Assembly: GCA_951640165.1 (NCBI GenBank) | Contig: OX621266.1 | Span: 5,332,001 to 5,396,000 of the forward strand | From: Pseudoips prasinana | Lineage: Eukaryota > Arthropoda > Insecta > Lepidoptera > Nolidae | Reading direction: 5' to 3' | DNA: 64,000 nucleotides | Shown here: piece by piece, positions 53,864 through 64,000 of the stretch | How positions within the stretch are numbered: position 1 is the first letter of the stretch | How the letters are laid out: each line of letters begins with the position of its first letter | The notes under the pieces: generated by a model | The model's input: only the letters and a program-made list of their open reading frames with translations | Told to the model about the DNA's origin: nothing | Database searches by the model: none | Made by a program: the position numbers and the translations under genes

Positions 53864-54376
53864 ATGCATTTCCACTGTCCTTCCATATTATATTATTTAT
53901 TATGTATGTATCTATGTATATATGTTTATGTAATTAAGTATGTATTATATCTAATGACATGGTAGTATTACTATTAAGTAAATGCCATTATTAGTTTGTA
54001 AGTATTTAGATTCCTACTTATTATTATTTCATCTTGCACTTTAAAATTTTTTTTTTCGGGACTAGTCCCTCCCTCTTACCCACCACTGCAACTCCTGTAA
54101 GCCAGGATCAACAGTGGCACACAATGAAATGACACTGAGCGGTGAAGCTCAGGCATGTCCCGGGGAATCGCTTTAACTGTCTTGGATCCCGCAACGAATT
54201 TAATCAGAAACAGAAAAAAGGAGGAGTTAGAAAATGAATAGTTCCACTTCCCTCCAGAGCAAAGCGGGAGACAGAATGATGTAAAGAGGCTATAGCCTCA
54301 TAAAATGAGAGATTTGCAACTAGAGAAGCCAGCTGCAAAAGCACCGAGGATCAATTTAAGGGTCCTAAGTGAGCTG

Positions 54377-57300
54377 TTATATTTGATTCCAATAGTAGGT
54401 ATGGCAAAAACGCTTAAACGCACGGAAGTTGTTCCTTGTTGCTACAAGATCCGTATAATAAACTACTCCAGATATTGGTTGCAAGCTGTTTAACATAATA
54501 TCACGCTGATTTTGCCAGAGATCACACTCCCACAGGATGTGGTGAGCAGTTTGTTCATATTCGTTACTGGATGTTGAGCACAGACAGATTGGTGAAGATA
54601 CTAATTTGAAACTATACAATTTACTTTTAAAATTGCCGTGTCCGGTAAGAAATTGTGCAACACAATGGTCTATGATTAGCCAAGTTTTATTTAACCGTTC
54701 GCGTACGTCCGGAAAGAACTGGTGCAGATGGCGACCCTTGGTTGACGTATTCCATCTACATCGCCATTCATTTAGTATTTCGTTATTTAAGTCAGCTAAT
54801 GGCATAAATAGCCTGGTTATTTTCGCACGGTCGCGTAATGATAAGAAATCATTTTCTAAATTATCGCGCGTAGAATAATACATTGCTGCTCGTCTTTGTA
54901 CTTCAAGATCAGCCGGTAGTACACCCGCTAGGACAGGTAGGGCCTCTGTGCTCACTGTTCTATAGGCTTTACACAGAAATATCAACGCCAACCTCTGGCT
55001 TTGTAGTAATTTACGGCGAGCAGCTCCGATGGTAGCCCTATCAGCCCACACAGGCGAGCCGTAGCATATACACCCAAGATAGGTTGCCCCGTAAATGATT
55101 TTAAGAGTATTAAAAGAGAGGCCCCAGGTTGCCGTCGATATCCTTGTAAGTGCAAAAAAGTTTCGCTTAGCTTTTTCCCCAACTGATTTAATATGTTCTA
55201 TAAACGAGAAATTCTTTTCTAAAACTAAACCCAAATAACAGGTTGATATTTTGCGTTTTACAGTAACATTATTAAGTTTTACACCCGGGGGGGATTTTAG
55301 TTCACCTTTAAGAAGGAGTTGGTAGGTTTTATGAGGAGCAAATGTAAGGCGATTTCTTTTACCCCATTCACTTATCATACTTAAGCAAGTTTGAGCCTGA
55401 TTTTCCAACTCTCTCCTGGAGTTACCCTGTATAAGTAAGAGGCCATCGTCAGCATATGCCGTTAGAGAGCAGCGTGATGGCAAGGGTAATGTCAAGAAGT
55501 CATCAAAACCCAAGTTCCAGAGATACGGCGCGAGCACTGAGCCCTGGGGGCAACCCATGGTTAACGATTTAGTGACTCTGAAGTGACCAAGCTTAAGAGT
55601 TGCAGAGCCATGTACGAAATAAGATGTGATTATCGAATATATATTACTGTAACAACCGCGTAACTTAAGTTTTTGTAACAAAATTGGCCACCAAGTATTA
55701 TCAAACGCCCCTGAAATATCTAGGAATATGGCCAAAACGTATTTACATTCGGACGAGTTTACAGCTTTCCTCACTGAGATAGCTGCGTCCACTGTCGATT
55801 TACCCGCAGTAAAACCAAATTGATTTCCGTGAAATTTTGGTCCTCCCGGCAGCAATCGCGGTACAATAAGTCGTTCTAGAAGCTTGCCTAAGGAAGGCAG
55901 TAACGTTATTGGTCGGTATGACTTAGGGTCTTCAGGCAGTTTATCGCCATTTTTTGGTATAATACGAATAAAACCGCTGCGCCAAGAACGCGGAAAAGTC
56001 CCTTCAGATATGCAACGATTAAAAACTTTTAGTATTGAATCACCGGATTGTTTTGTGGCTTCTATTATCATTTTGTTGGATATTTTATCTTCACCTGAAG
56101 CTTTGTTAACAGGTAGCGATTTCACAGTATTCATAAACTCATTAATTGTAGGAAGACTAGACATATAGGTAGCGGGTGGATTGTTTGCCCACTGTCTAAT
56201 CTGCTTATGGTAGTCATTATCGTTCAAGGAACTATCATCAGGTATGAGCGAATTAAGTAAGGATTCCGTGGTCTCCTCTATGCCACTGGTGTAGGTATTA
56301 TTGATTTTTATGTTTTGAATATAAGCTAAATCTATAGACCTATTTGCTTTAAACTCATGGTATAGGGGCGACCACGGGCCTTCTTTATCTAATTTATCGA
56401 CTATTTTTCTAATAAGATTGCCTTTTGATTTCTCTATTGACGAGCGGTAACGTGAACGAGCTATTTTGAGATTTATATATGCATTATTTAAAACATCGCC
56501 TACAATTTTACGTTTTTTTAGTTTATTATATTTTTTACGTGCTCTCCGAAATTCACATCGAACTTTAATTAAGTAGTTATTCCACCAATCGCATCTTCGA
56601 ATATAAGTGATAGGGACGCGGCCTATGGCAATATCGGCACAGTAGGTAAAAGTGTCCGACATCATTACAGCACATTCCTCTGTTGTTAGTTCATCCCGGG
56701 TGAAATCCCTGGCATGCGCGGCAAAAAGAGCTCTGAAAAAATCCCAATCGGCCCCTTTGAGCCGATATCTATAGTTACCGTAAATAGCCGTAGGACTTTG
56801 TGCCAACCGAGGAACAAACTCGTACACGATTAAGCGGTGATCACTGGATAAAGCGTCAGGCAAAACACGCCATCCATCTATTCGGACGTCTGAGCTTGAA
56901 AAAGTGACGTCAATAAAAGATTCGCCAGTAGGGCTACAATAAGTAGGCGGTGCATCAGGAGTGTTATGTATTGATAGATTCATCTCAGCGACGAAATCTT
57001 CGACGGCGTTCCGCCGTTCTGTATCGCTTGAACGGTATTTGCCATACCATAACGTAGAGGATGCGTTAACATCTGCGCCAATAATAATTTTGTGTCCTTT
57101 GAGGGACATCAAAACATGGCGCAAGTGATGTAAATGGGGACCGACAGGATCTGAATACTGAAAATAACAGCTCACTACGTAAACTTTCCAGGATGGGGAT
57201 GATATTTCAGCGACAGCACAGTGTGACGTCATGAGGTTTCGCATAGCGCTTACCGTAAAATTAGTACGCGTTACGTAAATAGCAGCCCGTGATTTGTTGT

Positions 57301-57454
57301 CTAGCTGCACCAATTTATTTTTAAAACGCGCATATTGATATTGTTCTTGTACAAGCACTATATCTAAGTTCTATTCATTGACTAAAGTTTCCAACTCTGA
57401 TGTCACAACCCTATCGTTGTGGAGATTTAGCTGCCCTATTTTTAAGTAAGCCAT
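54377..57454 (-). CDS. R1-clade ORF2 (endonuclease-reverse transcriptase), early nonsense codon
   Basis: The natural start is the ATG at 57454, one base after the ORF1 stop; the frame then meets a TAG at 57373-57371 (codon 28) and is open again to the end. The next Met, at 57358, gives 993 residues but loses the first endonuclease motif. Motifs from that Met: IIIGADVNASSTLWYG and LSSDHRLIVYEF (endonuclease); VLAIFLDISGAFDNTWWPI, MGCPQGSVLAPYLWNLGFDD and YADD at 635-638 (RT); LPVLAGVLPADLEVQRRAA, typical of R1; and a C-terminal C-x-C...H-x4-C finger (CLCSTSS...HHILWECDLW). One nonsense change appears to be the only defect. Confidence 0.85.
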
Positions 57455-57455
57455 A

Positions 57456-58775
57456 TTAATATTTGGTATTTAGCACTAACTGCTCAAGTTTATGCTTAAA
57501 TGTGGGGCAGTTGTCCGAGCCGCATTTGTGGTCGTGAGGTTTTTTATATGTTTTACACGTTGCACAAACTGGTTTAAATTCTGGGTCATTGTGGTGCTTA
57601 CATGATTTTGTGGGATGTGCTTCTGCGCATAAGGCACAGGTAGGTAATTTATTACTACAGTACTTGGAAACATGCCCATATTGCTGGCAGTTTAAACACC
57701 GAACTACCTCTAAATCATCAATAAAGCGGCATGTAGCACAGTCGATGAAAAGTTTTTCTTTAGTGCTGACTAAATGTTTTCTAATCTCCGGTTCGAGCTC
57801 AATTCCCACCCACTTGCGCCCATTAGCTACGTTACGCTTGCGCACAATTTTAGTTTTAGACGTAAAATCGTCTTCGCTGACTTTAAGATCACTATCTTTG
57901 ATATTTTGCCTGTATAACGCCGTTAAAAAGACCTGGTCGTCCATTGACGACGGTATATCTTTTATAAGTATGCGCGGTCGTCGCCCGGATGGAGTTTGAA
58001 GTTTTAAACCCGCCGAACGAATGGCCTCGACAGAGCGAATTTTATTGAGTTGGGTTTCATTTGCCACTCGGAGTACAACGCCAGAATTGGAAGTTTTTTT
58101 AACGCCTACTATTTGAAAACCGTCGTCCGCGGGTTTTATAGCCTTCATAAGCGCTTCCTTGGTCGCCGAAGAAGTCGCGTACTCCGCTGATCGCTCAGCG
58201 GTGGGATACGCAATAATTGAAGGAACCGGTTTTTGCGTCTGTACTATGGGGGCGGCGGTTTTTTTCGGTAAACGCAGTTTTAATTGTTCCGCGTACGAAG
58301 GAATCTCAGAATTGGTTTTATTTACGCAAAGATCTAACTGACGTTCCGCGTTCGCCAATTTAGTTTCATTGCATGAAGATTTAAGCGCAAGTAATGAAAT
58401 AATACTGGTAAGGCGCTGCGTACAATCCATCACCGATAGCTTATTCGCGATATTCATACCCGAGTTGGAATCACTGACTAATTCGTTAACCTTTGACAGA
58501 TAAACGGAAGCTTGTGTCACAAGATTGCAATAATTATATTCCGCACTGTTTGTATCGCTAATATTTAATGAAGACGAATAATCGGATTGAGATCCCCGAA
58601 AACGTTTTATGTCCGATTCCTGTTGACCATCGGGAGTACAAAACGTCGGTGACGCATCGTCTAAAACTCGTTTGTTGAAGCCTGAAGGGGGCGTTCTGGG
58701 AGTCTGTTTACTTCTCCCAAATGCGTTTCGCCCTCTATCGGGGGGGACATCATTCATTTTTGACATGTTATTCAC
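57456..58775 (-). CDS. R1-clade ORF1 (gag-like) with three zinc knuckles
   Basis: 439 residues from MNNMSKMNDVPPDRGRNAF. The first third is Ser/Thr-rich, the middle contains an RRM-like region (FQIVGVKKTSNSGVVLRVAN, RILIKDIPSSMDDQVF) and the end has knuckles CLNCQQYGHVSKYC, CALCAEAHPTKSC and CATCKTYKKPHDHKC. This is the standard ORF1 layout of R1/Jockey-group LINEs; it binds the element RNA. The start is the first Met in the frame, after a ~315-bp 5' UTR. It ends TAA followed one base later by the ORF2 ATG. Confidence 0.88.
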   Translation of the reverse strand: MNNMSKMNDVPPDRGRNAFGRSKQTPRTPPSGFNKRVLDDASPTFCTPDGQQESDIKRFRGSQSDYSSSLNISDTNSAEYNYCNLVTQASVYLSKVNELVSDSNSGMNIANKLSVMDCTQRLTSIISLLALKSSCNETKLANAERQLDLCVNKTNSEIPSYAEQLKLRLPKKTAAPIVQTQKPVPSIIAYPTAERSAEYATSSATKEALMKAIKPADDGFQIVGVKKTSNSGVVLRVANETQLNKIRSVEAIRSAGLKLQTPSGRRPRILIKDIPSSMDDQVFLTALYRQNIKDSDLKVSEDDFTSKTKIVRKRNVANGRKWVGIELEPEIRKHLVSTKEKLFIDCATCRFIDDLEVVRCLNCQQYGHVSKYCSNKLPTCALCAEAHPTKSCKHHNDPEFKPVCATCKTYKKPHDHKCGSDNCPTFKHKLEQLVLNTKY

Positions 58776-59091
58776 ACGAAATAAGCAAGCGCTTTAATGT
58801 AAACAGCACGATAACTAATTTAGCACGATAACAAGTAACTGTGACTATGACGCGGTACCCTCACAAGAAAAAAGTTAAACTTACTCACCGAACGATAATT
58901 TGAACTAAAATCCAGATATTACTTATTAAAACACTTAAAAAACTTACAGATTGTAGTATTTAGCACTAACACTAAAGCTAGAAACAAAACACAGGTCACA
59001 AAACAATCACGAAATAGCAGAAAAATAATATTATTTCACAGCGAACCTCCGACGCACTGAGCCGTAGCGTAGCGGGAAGGGAAGTGTGGGA
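58776..59091 (-). other. R1-clade element 5' UTR
   Basis: It starts 'cccacacttcccttcccgct' in element sense and has no frame. The internal promoter, known for LINEs of this group, would be at its first bases. Confidence 0.6.
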
Positions 59092-59304
59092 ATTTCATCT
59101 TGCACTACCCTTATCGTGTTGTCTTCCTATATTTCTGCTTCATATCCATCCAAAGGTTGTCTGGAAGAGATCGCTGACTGCGATAAGACCGCCTATTGTA
59201 CAATTTCAATTGCTAATTAATATTTCCCATGTTTTATCTGTAATTGGTGTGCAATAAAGAGTATTTATCTTATCTTATTTATCTAGATGTGCTGGCGTCT
59301 GTAC

Positions 59305-59395
59305 TTTGGAAACCAGATAACTGATATACTACATATACTAGTTTTCTTTTGTTAATACATACTTATGTAAATAATTACGCCCAGATTCTATCTAT
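59305..59395 (-). repeat. tRNA-derived SINE (split copy, right)
   Basis: 'tttggaaaccagataactga' then 'catacttatgtaaataatta' continues the SINE piece at 47783-47837. The head is lost beyond about 59395. Confidence 0.75.
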
Positions 59396-59736
59396 CTACT
59401 CTATAGAGAATTGTCTACGAATAAGTTTTTAAGAACTATTAAAGTCAAATTGTTTAGTATACTAGTATAGTATAATATTACAAAATTTCTGATTATTTAA
59501 GTGACAAAAGTGCTTGGGATTAAGTTTTCTGAGTCAAAACACAACACAGTACAAAAATCTTAATCGTAAGTAAATTTTATTAAAAAAAAAAGGATTCCTA
59601 CTGAGATTTCTGGCAGTGTTTCTCAGTAGCTGCCACGTCATGGACTGCACGGTAGAGTAAAAATAATGATGATACCACAAAAATGTAATTTTTTTACGTA
59701 ATAAATGATTTTTGACTTTGACTTGACTATATCTAC
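59396..59736. other. Stretch without a recognised gene
   Basis: AT-rich. 'tttctggcagtgtttctcag' resembles a LINE 3' UTR phrase; otherwise nothing recognised. Confidence 0.35.
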
Positions 59737-59740
59737 GGGT

Positions 59741-59990
59741 GTATTGGCGTGGTTGGTAGATACGCTGCCTTTCACGCCGGAGGTCGTGGGTTCGATTCCC
59801 ACCCGGGACAAATATTTGTGAATTCATGAACATGTCTGTTTGTCCTGAGTATGGGTGTAAATTATCTATATAAGTATGTATTTATAAAATAAAATAGTAT
59901 ATGTAGTATATCAGTTATCTGGTTTTCCATAGTACAAGCTCTTAGTTTGGGATCAGATGACCGTGTGTGAATAATGTCCCAGGATATTAT
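59741..59990 (+). repeat. Full-length tRNA-derived SINE
   Basis: Box A 'tattggcgtggttggtag', box B 'gggttcgattcccacc', then 'gaacatgtctgtttgtcctg', 'tcagttatctggttttccat' and the tail 'gtttgggatcagatgaccgt' with 'tgtcccaggatattatta'. The most complete single copy of the family here. Confidence 0.8.
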
Positions 59991-60076
59991 TATTATAATT
60001 ATATCTACCAACCACGCCACTTGTATGAGAGGAGATTTTGACAGATTTATTGACCTATTTTTTCTCTTTGTTACAG

Positions 60077-60242
60077 CGAACAATCTATAAGTAGCGCCCG
60101 CGCGTCGGTGATGGTGTATGATGATGGGCTGAAGCGATGGGTCCCCTCGGGCTCCAGCTCCGGGCTCTCCAAGGTCCACATCTACCATCATACGCAACAC
60201 AACACGTTCAGGGTCGTGGGCAGGAAACTTAACGACCACGAG
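60077..60242 (+). CDS. ena: enabled (ena), EVH1 exon 1 of 2
   Basis: Ena/VASP proteins bind actin filament barbed ends and, through the EVH1 domain, proline-rich FPPPP-type ligands at leading edges and junctions. The 166-bp exon follows a good acceptor (tttctctttgttacag) and ends at a GT donor (gag|gtttgt). The first base completes a codon started in an upstream exon; then [40 protein letters not shown] and [14 protein letters not shown] follow. This is the N-terminal half of EVH1, including the aromatic ligand-binding positions YDD...W. The exon that holds the start codon was not found in the window. Open, with high-GC coding composition; no sign of decay. Confidence 0.92.
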
Positions 60243-60385
60243 GTTTGTACCCCCAATGTAAAATAAAAATAATTGTAACGTGAATTTTTAGGAGGTATTA
60301 CAAAGTCTTGATATATTTGAATTACTATAGGATTATATTTTAGTTTTATAATATTGTTAACAACGCAAATCGTAAATATAATCAC

Positions 60386-60625
60386 AAAAACCGGCCAAGT
60401 GCGAGTCGGACTCGCGCAGGAAGGGTTCTGTACCATTATCTATAAAAACGAGCCAAAAATTTGTATTATGTATCCCGCTAAATTTTTTTTTGTTGTATTT
60501 ATTGTTATAGCGGCAACAGAAATATATCAGCTGTGAAAATTTCAACTGTCTAACTATCACGGTTCATGAGATACAGCCTGGTGACAGACAGACAGACAGG
60601 GAAGTTTTTACGGAACCCTAAAAAT
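60386..60625 (-). repeat. 'ccggccaagtgcgagtcgg' repeat in ena intron
   Basis: From 'aaaccggccaagtgcgagtc' to 'gtttttacggaaccctaaaa'; same family as 15186-15470, opposite orientation. Confidence 0.75.
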
Positions 60626-61652
60626 GGGGCATCATGAAGTTAATCTTCCATTCATTTATGACATCGGATTGGTATTGAGAGGGTCTTGTTTCGAAACCCA
60701 CCGGAAAATTAAATGTATGATTTCACTTTTTTGCAGTTCGATTTACGCTTTGCATTACGACTAATCCTATTAAACTAATTAGTACTAAACTCAACTCAAG
60801 AACAAATAGAACCCTGGTGTTGATGGAGATACATCTGAGCTCGTGAAGGCGTATGTGGTAGACCGATTCTAAGGGTACTTCAGAAGTTAGTTAACTCCGG
60901 TATACTTGGAAATTCAACGCCACAAGTATGGCACAAGAGAAACGGTGAAACCGGGATCCTGCCCTTTTGTCAAAATCAATTTGGCCATTTTTGTTATACA
61001 AAATTTGAAATATTACCAAGAATAATGACATTAGGTAGGCATTAGATCTTTTATGAAATGCCTTATTACAGGTAACAATATTTAGACAATATACATCTAG
61101 TCAAATGATTTGTTAGGACCAAAAATATATTTTGATCTTTATGATCTGTGACCTTACCTTATTTATTTTTTCATTTTATTTTTATTTATATTTCTTAGGA
61201 AGACCAACAGCTTTCAGCGACATTTTTGCTTTTGTTATACGTGACAGAGAGCCATTAATAGGTCTACACGCATAAATATACAACGCATGAGCCGAGCAAG
61301 TCAAGTGAGTGTGCTGTGGTAGCGGCCGGCGAGTGCCAGAAATGCGATAGCAGAATTGGCTTATATTATGTTATATAAAAATATTATTATTTTATACCAA
61401 TTGACTACATTAAAATATCTACTAGCTGGTAATTGTTTAGAGTTATTGTTTAAAAGTTCAGTTGCAAAACATTAGGTTACCGTTACATGACGTTAGGTTG
61501 CCAAGTAATAATTTGGCAAATTGAATAATGCAAAAAAAAAATTGGGAATTGATAATAATTTGTCATATTTTGAAGTAAAGCTTCGCTTCTGGCGATTAAG
61601 CTGTGAATGCGTGACGAGAAACGTGACGAAAAGTTGAATGAAAAAGGAAAGA

Positions 61653-61918
61653 AAAAACCGGCCAAGTGTGAGGCGGACTCGCGGACGAAGGGTTTCGTAC
61701 CATTATCTATAAAAACGAGCAAAAAATTCATGTTTGTTGAATGGGAGCCTCTTTAAATATTTATTTTGTTTTGTTTTTTTTAGTATTTGTTGATATAGCG
61801 GCAACGGAAATACATCATGTGTGAAAATTTCAATTGTCTAACTATCACGGTTCATGAGATACAGCCTGGTGACAGACGGACAGACAGACAGTTTTACCCT
61901 TAGGGTACGGAAGCCTAA
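61653..61918 (-). repeat. Second 'ccggccaagtg' repeat in ena intron
   Basis: From 'aaaccggccaagtgtgaggc' to 'ttagggtacggaagcctaaa'; about 1.27 kb from the first and in the same orientation. Confidence 0.75.
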
Positions 61919-61946
61919 AAATAAATAAAAAGTACTATTTTTTTAA

Positions 61947-62609
<663 letters not shown>

Positions 62610-62860
62610 CATAGCAGCTGTAAGACGTCCACTTCTGGACAAAAACAGATGTTTTTTTATTCATTTGGCAGCATATACTAAAATGGCTATGCTTGGCGGA
62701 AAGGATACGCTAAAATCACCACTCTTGCCATACGGGTGCGTGATTGCAGTTCTCTGGTAGATATTCCCTAGGGACGATTTCTACGCCTCCTCTCCGGAGG
62801 AGATGGGGTGATGCTATTCGTTGCCGTCACCCATCAGTAGCCATCAGACACGGCAATAAA
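62610..62860. repeat. LINE-tail-like repeat
   Basis: 'gtaagacgtccacttctgga', 'gttctctggtagatattccc' and 'tctccggaggagatggggtg'; same type as 8395 and 25870. Confidence 0.5.
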
Positions 62861-62984
62861 ATATTTCTTATGAATAATTACGAAGATGAAACTTAACAAA
62901 AAATTATAAATTATAAATCTTACCAACTTATTTAGTTTTGGCTTAGATACCTGCCCGGGGAATTGATGATATTAAAGTGTATTT

Positions 62985-63195
62985 TTTTTTAAAGACAACT
63001 GCCGCACTAGTAAATTTAATCCCTGTATCACGGGGTACTTTACAAACATATAATTGACGAACGCAAACTACATCCAGACTCAGAACAACTATTTACTACG
63101 CGCTGGACAACTACACAAATAGTTGTCCAGCGCGGGACTCGAACCCGGGACACGAAGCGGCGAGGCGGCTATCTTAACCGCTGCGCCACACGTGC
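62985..63195 (-). repeat. tRNA-derived SINE, third family, complete
   Basis: On the - strand: head with box A 'gtggcgcagcggttaaga' and box B 'gggttcgagtcccgc', a body with two copies of 'gttgtccagcgcg', then 'tgcggcagttgtctttaaaa' and an A-run. In the ena intron. Confidence 0.7.
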
Positions 63196-63371
63196 AGTCG
63201 AATTAATATTAATATAATATCAGCAATTTATTGGATGGATTTGGTGATTAAACATCATTTATAATGTAATCTTCCTTATCTCTCCTAAATCTGTGCTGTA
63301 CGCTACAGGTTCCACTATGTATACCTACCTTATTATGCCTACCAACTTTTACACATATGCACATTATGTAC

Positions 63372-63504
63372 AGACGCCAGCACATCAAGCTACCCCAATC
63401 TGTAAAATTTTATTTATAGATTTTCAACTTTATCACATAAGCATAAGGTTTACTTTCAACTGGGGAAATTTGACAGATTTGGGTAGCTTGATGTGCTGGC
63501 GTCT
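63372..63504. mobile_element. Intact MITE (agacgccag TIR)
   Basis: 133 bp, nearly a perfect palindrome: 'agacgccagcacatcaagct' at the left and its complement at the right, flanked by GTAC (63368-63371 and 63505-63508). It is the template used to recognise the split copy at 47838-59300. Confidence 0.8.
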
Positions 63505-63664
63505 GTACAATGTACATCTAGCCTTTTTGTTATTTTTTATGCAATGACGCTTTCGATTGGCCGAGATCTGGTGAACGAGAAATTAGAGGTGTTGATCACC
63601 ATCGCTTTCATCTTTGGAGACCTGGTCTAAAACATTAAGCTGACCTTGCAGAAAGTTCTTGATA

Positions 63665-63770
63665 GCGAATTTCATGCGTACAAATATTTGTCTTGTGCGA
63701 GGATCGAACCCCTAACCTTTGCATCATAAGGCAGGTTCACCATCAACTGAGTCGCGGCGGCCGTCAATGG
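63665..63770 (-). repeat. tRNA-derived SINE head
   Basis: Reversed box B ('gaggatcgaacccctaac') and box A region ('accatcaactgagtcgcggc') with tRNA-like spacing, followed by 'acaaatatttgt'. Confidence 0.55.
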
Positions 63771-63835
63771 TCAAGATCGTTTTGAATTAAAGAGGTCAAA
63801 TTTAAAGCAATTCTCATGTCATACTCTCCCTCATA

Positions 63836-64000
63836 CTGAGATCATCGGAAAATCTCAAGTTAAAAATGCCAGCGCATTCTACTGATTTTCTCGACAAATC
63901 TTTTTCCGTACAAAGTGTTCGATTGTGGAATGCACTGCCTTTAGTAGTCAGACATGCACAAAGTCTGCAAGAATTCCAAAGACTTGTCAAGAATCACTAT
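63836..64000 (+). pseudogene. LINE ORF2 C-terminus, runs off the window
   Basis: 55 codons open to the end: LRSSENLKLKMPAHSTDF, then SVQSVRLWNALPLVVRHAQS and EFQRLVKNHY. It is closely related to the fragment at 53489-53863. The 5' part is missing, so it is a truncated copy. Confidence 0.8.

Larger units (their letters stand above)
54026..59106 (-). mobile_element. Near full-length R1-clade non-LTR retrotransposon
   Basis: The element is 54041-59091 (about 5.05 kb), flanked by the 15-bp duplication 'atttcatcttgcact' (54026-54040 and 59092-59106). It has a 5' UTR (58776-59091), ORF1 with zinc knuckles, ORF2 with EN-RT-zinc finger, a 3' UTR and a poly(A) tail (T-run at 54047-54056). ORF1 stop and ORF2 start are joined as TAATATG. 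ORF2 has an early stop. A 3' UTR relative is at 8225. R1-clade members such as TRAS, SART and Waldo usually have specific targets; this copy is in another LINE. Confidence 0.85.
53489..59285 (+). mobile_element. 5'-truncated LINE split by an R1-clade element
   Basis: The left part 53489-54040 holds the ORF2 C-terminus and start of the 3' UTR; the right part 59092-59285 continues with 'aaggttgtctggaagagatc', 'gcgataagaccgcctattgt' and 'ggtgtgcaataaagagtatt', a well-known lepidopteran LINE 3' end, and a 'ttatc' tail. It is inserted in the MITE's right arm. Confidence 0.8.
47838..59300. mobile_element. MITE (agacgccag TIR) containing two nested insertions
   Basis: Three pieces (47838-47925, 53461-53488, 59286-59300) join into the element that is intact at 63372-63504. 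It is flanked by GTAC (47834-47837 and 59301-59304) inside a SINE. The terminal repeat is 'agacgccagtacatccagct' on the left and its complement on the right. The gaps between pieces hold the LINE insertions listed below. No transposase is encoded. Confidence 0.75.

Noticed and set aside
63110..63200. Possible tRNA gene on the - strand
   Set aside because: It is followed by a SINE body and A-tail, and a second SINE of the same design is known in the window.

Overview
This is nuclear DNA from an animal, almost certainly a butterfly or moth. No bacterial-style gene organisation is present. The only host gene I can name is enabled (ena), on the + strand near the right end. Two of its exons (60077-60242 and 61989-62144) together encode most of an N-terminal EVH1 domain. 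The assignment to Lepidoptera is from recognition of repeat families typical of that order: tRNA-derived SINEs ending in a 'gatcagatggccgtgtgtga'-type tail, short Helitron-like elements bounded by TC...CTAG, RTE/BovB-like and R1-clade LINE pieces, and CsRn1/Kabuki-type Ty3/Gypsy elements. Almost everything else is transposable-element DNA. The left part of the window may be upstream sequence or intron of ena, but no first exon was found.

Layout. 0.17-0.4 kb: a 120-bp-period dimer of 5S-rRNA-like sequence. 1.2-7.7 kb: a degenerate array of ~0.5-0.75 kb units, each with 'ttcaaaatggcgg' and usually 'ctgcgcatgc', interrupted by an RTE-like LINE fragment (5.05-5.72 kb). 8.2-9.8 kb: LINE tails. 9.77-13.66 kb: three palindromes in a row, the largest with two 1,556-bp arms. 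13.7-20.4 kb: dispersed repeats, including one carrying an exon-like, GC-rich insert at 16.2 kb. 21.0-23.6 kb: a 5'-truncated LINE with an open RT frame. 23.6-26.7 kb: Helitron-like, SINE and MITE copies.

26.95-32.26 kb: a young, apparently intact CsRn1-type Gypsy element on the - strand (gag, pol, matching 441-bp LTRs, 4-bp target duplication, tRNA-Trp primer site). Its leader holds a tandem array whose unit matches part of its own primer-binding site. 33.4-47.7 kb: a non-LTR element (PHD-type ORF1, EN-RT ORF2) split by a second CsRn1-type Gypsy element (34688-44537), whose 3' LTR is split by a BEL/Pao derivative (39436-44091). Target duplications support each LTR-element step. 47.78-59.37 kb: a second nest. 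A SINE is split by a MITE, which is split by two LINE insertions. One of these contains a near-complete CR1-like LINE (48.41-53.37 kb); the other contains a near-complete R1-clade LINE (54.04-59.09 kb). 60.1-62.1 kb: the ena exons. 62.2-64.0 kb: ena intron with further SINEs, a complete MITE and a LINE fragment running off the end.

The coding regions do not form a pathway: apart from ena they are replication genes of separate mobile elements. What the window offers is a readable insertion history, several young elements, and some structures that known families do not explain (the 'atggcgg' array, the palindrome cluster and the primer-site-derived array).
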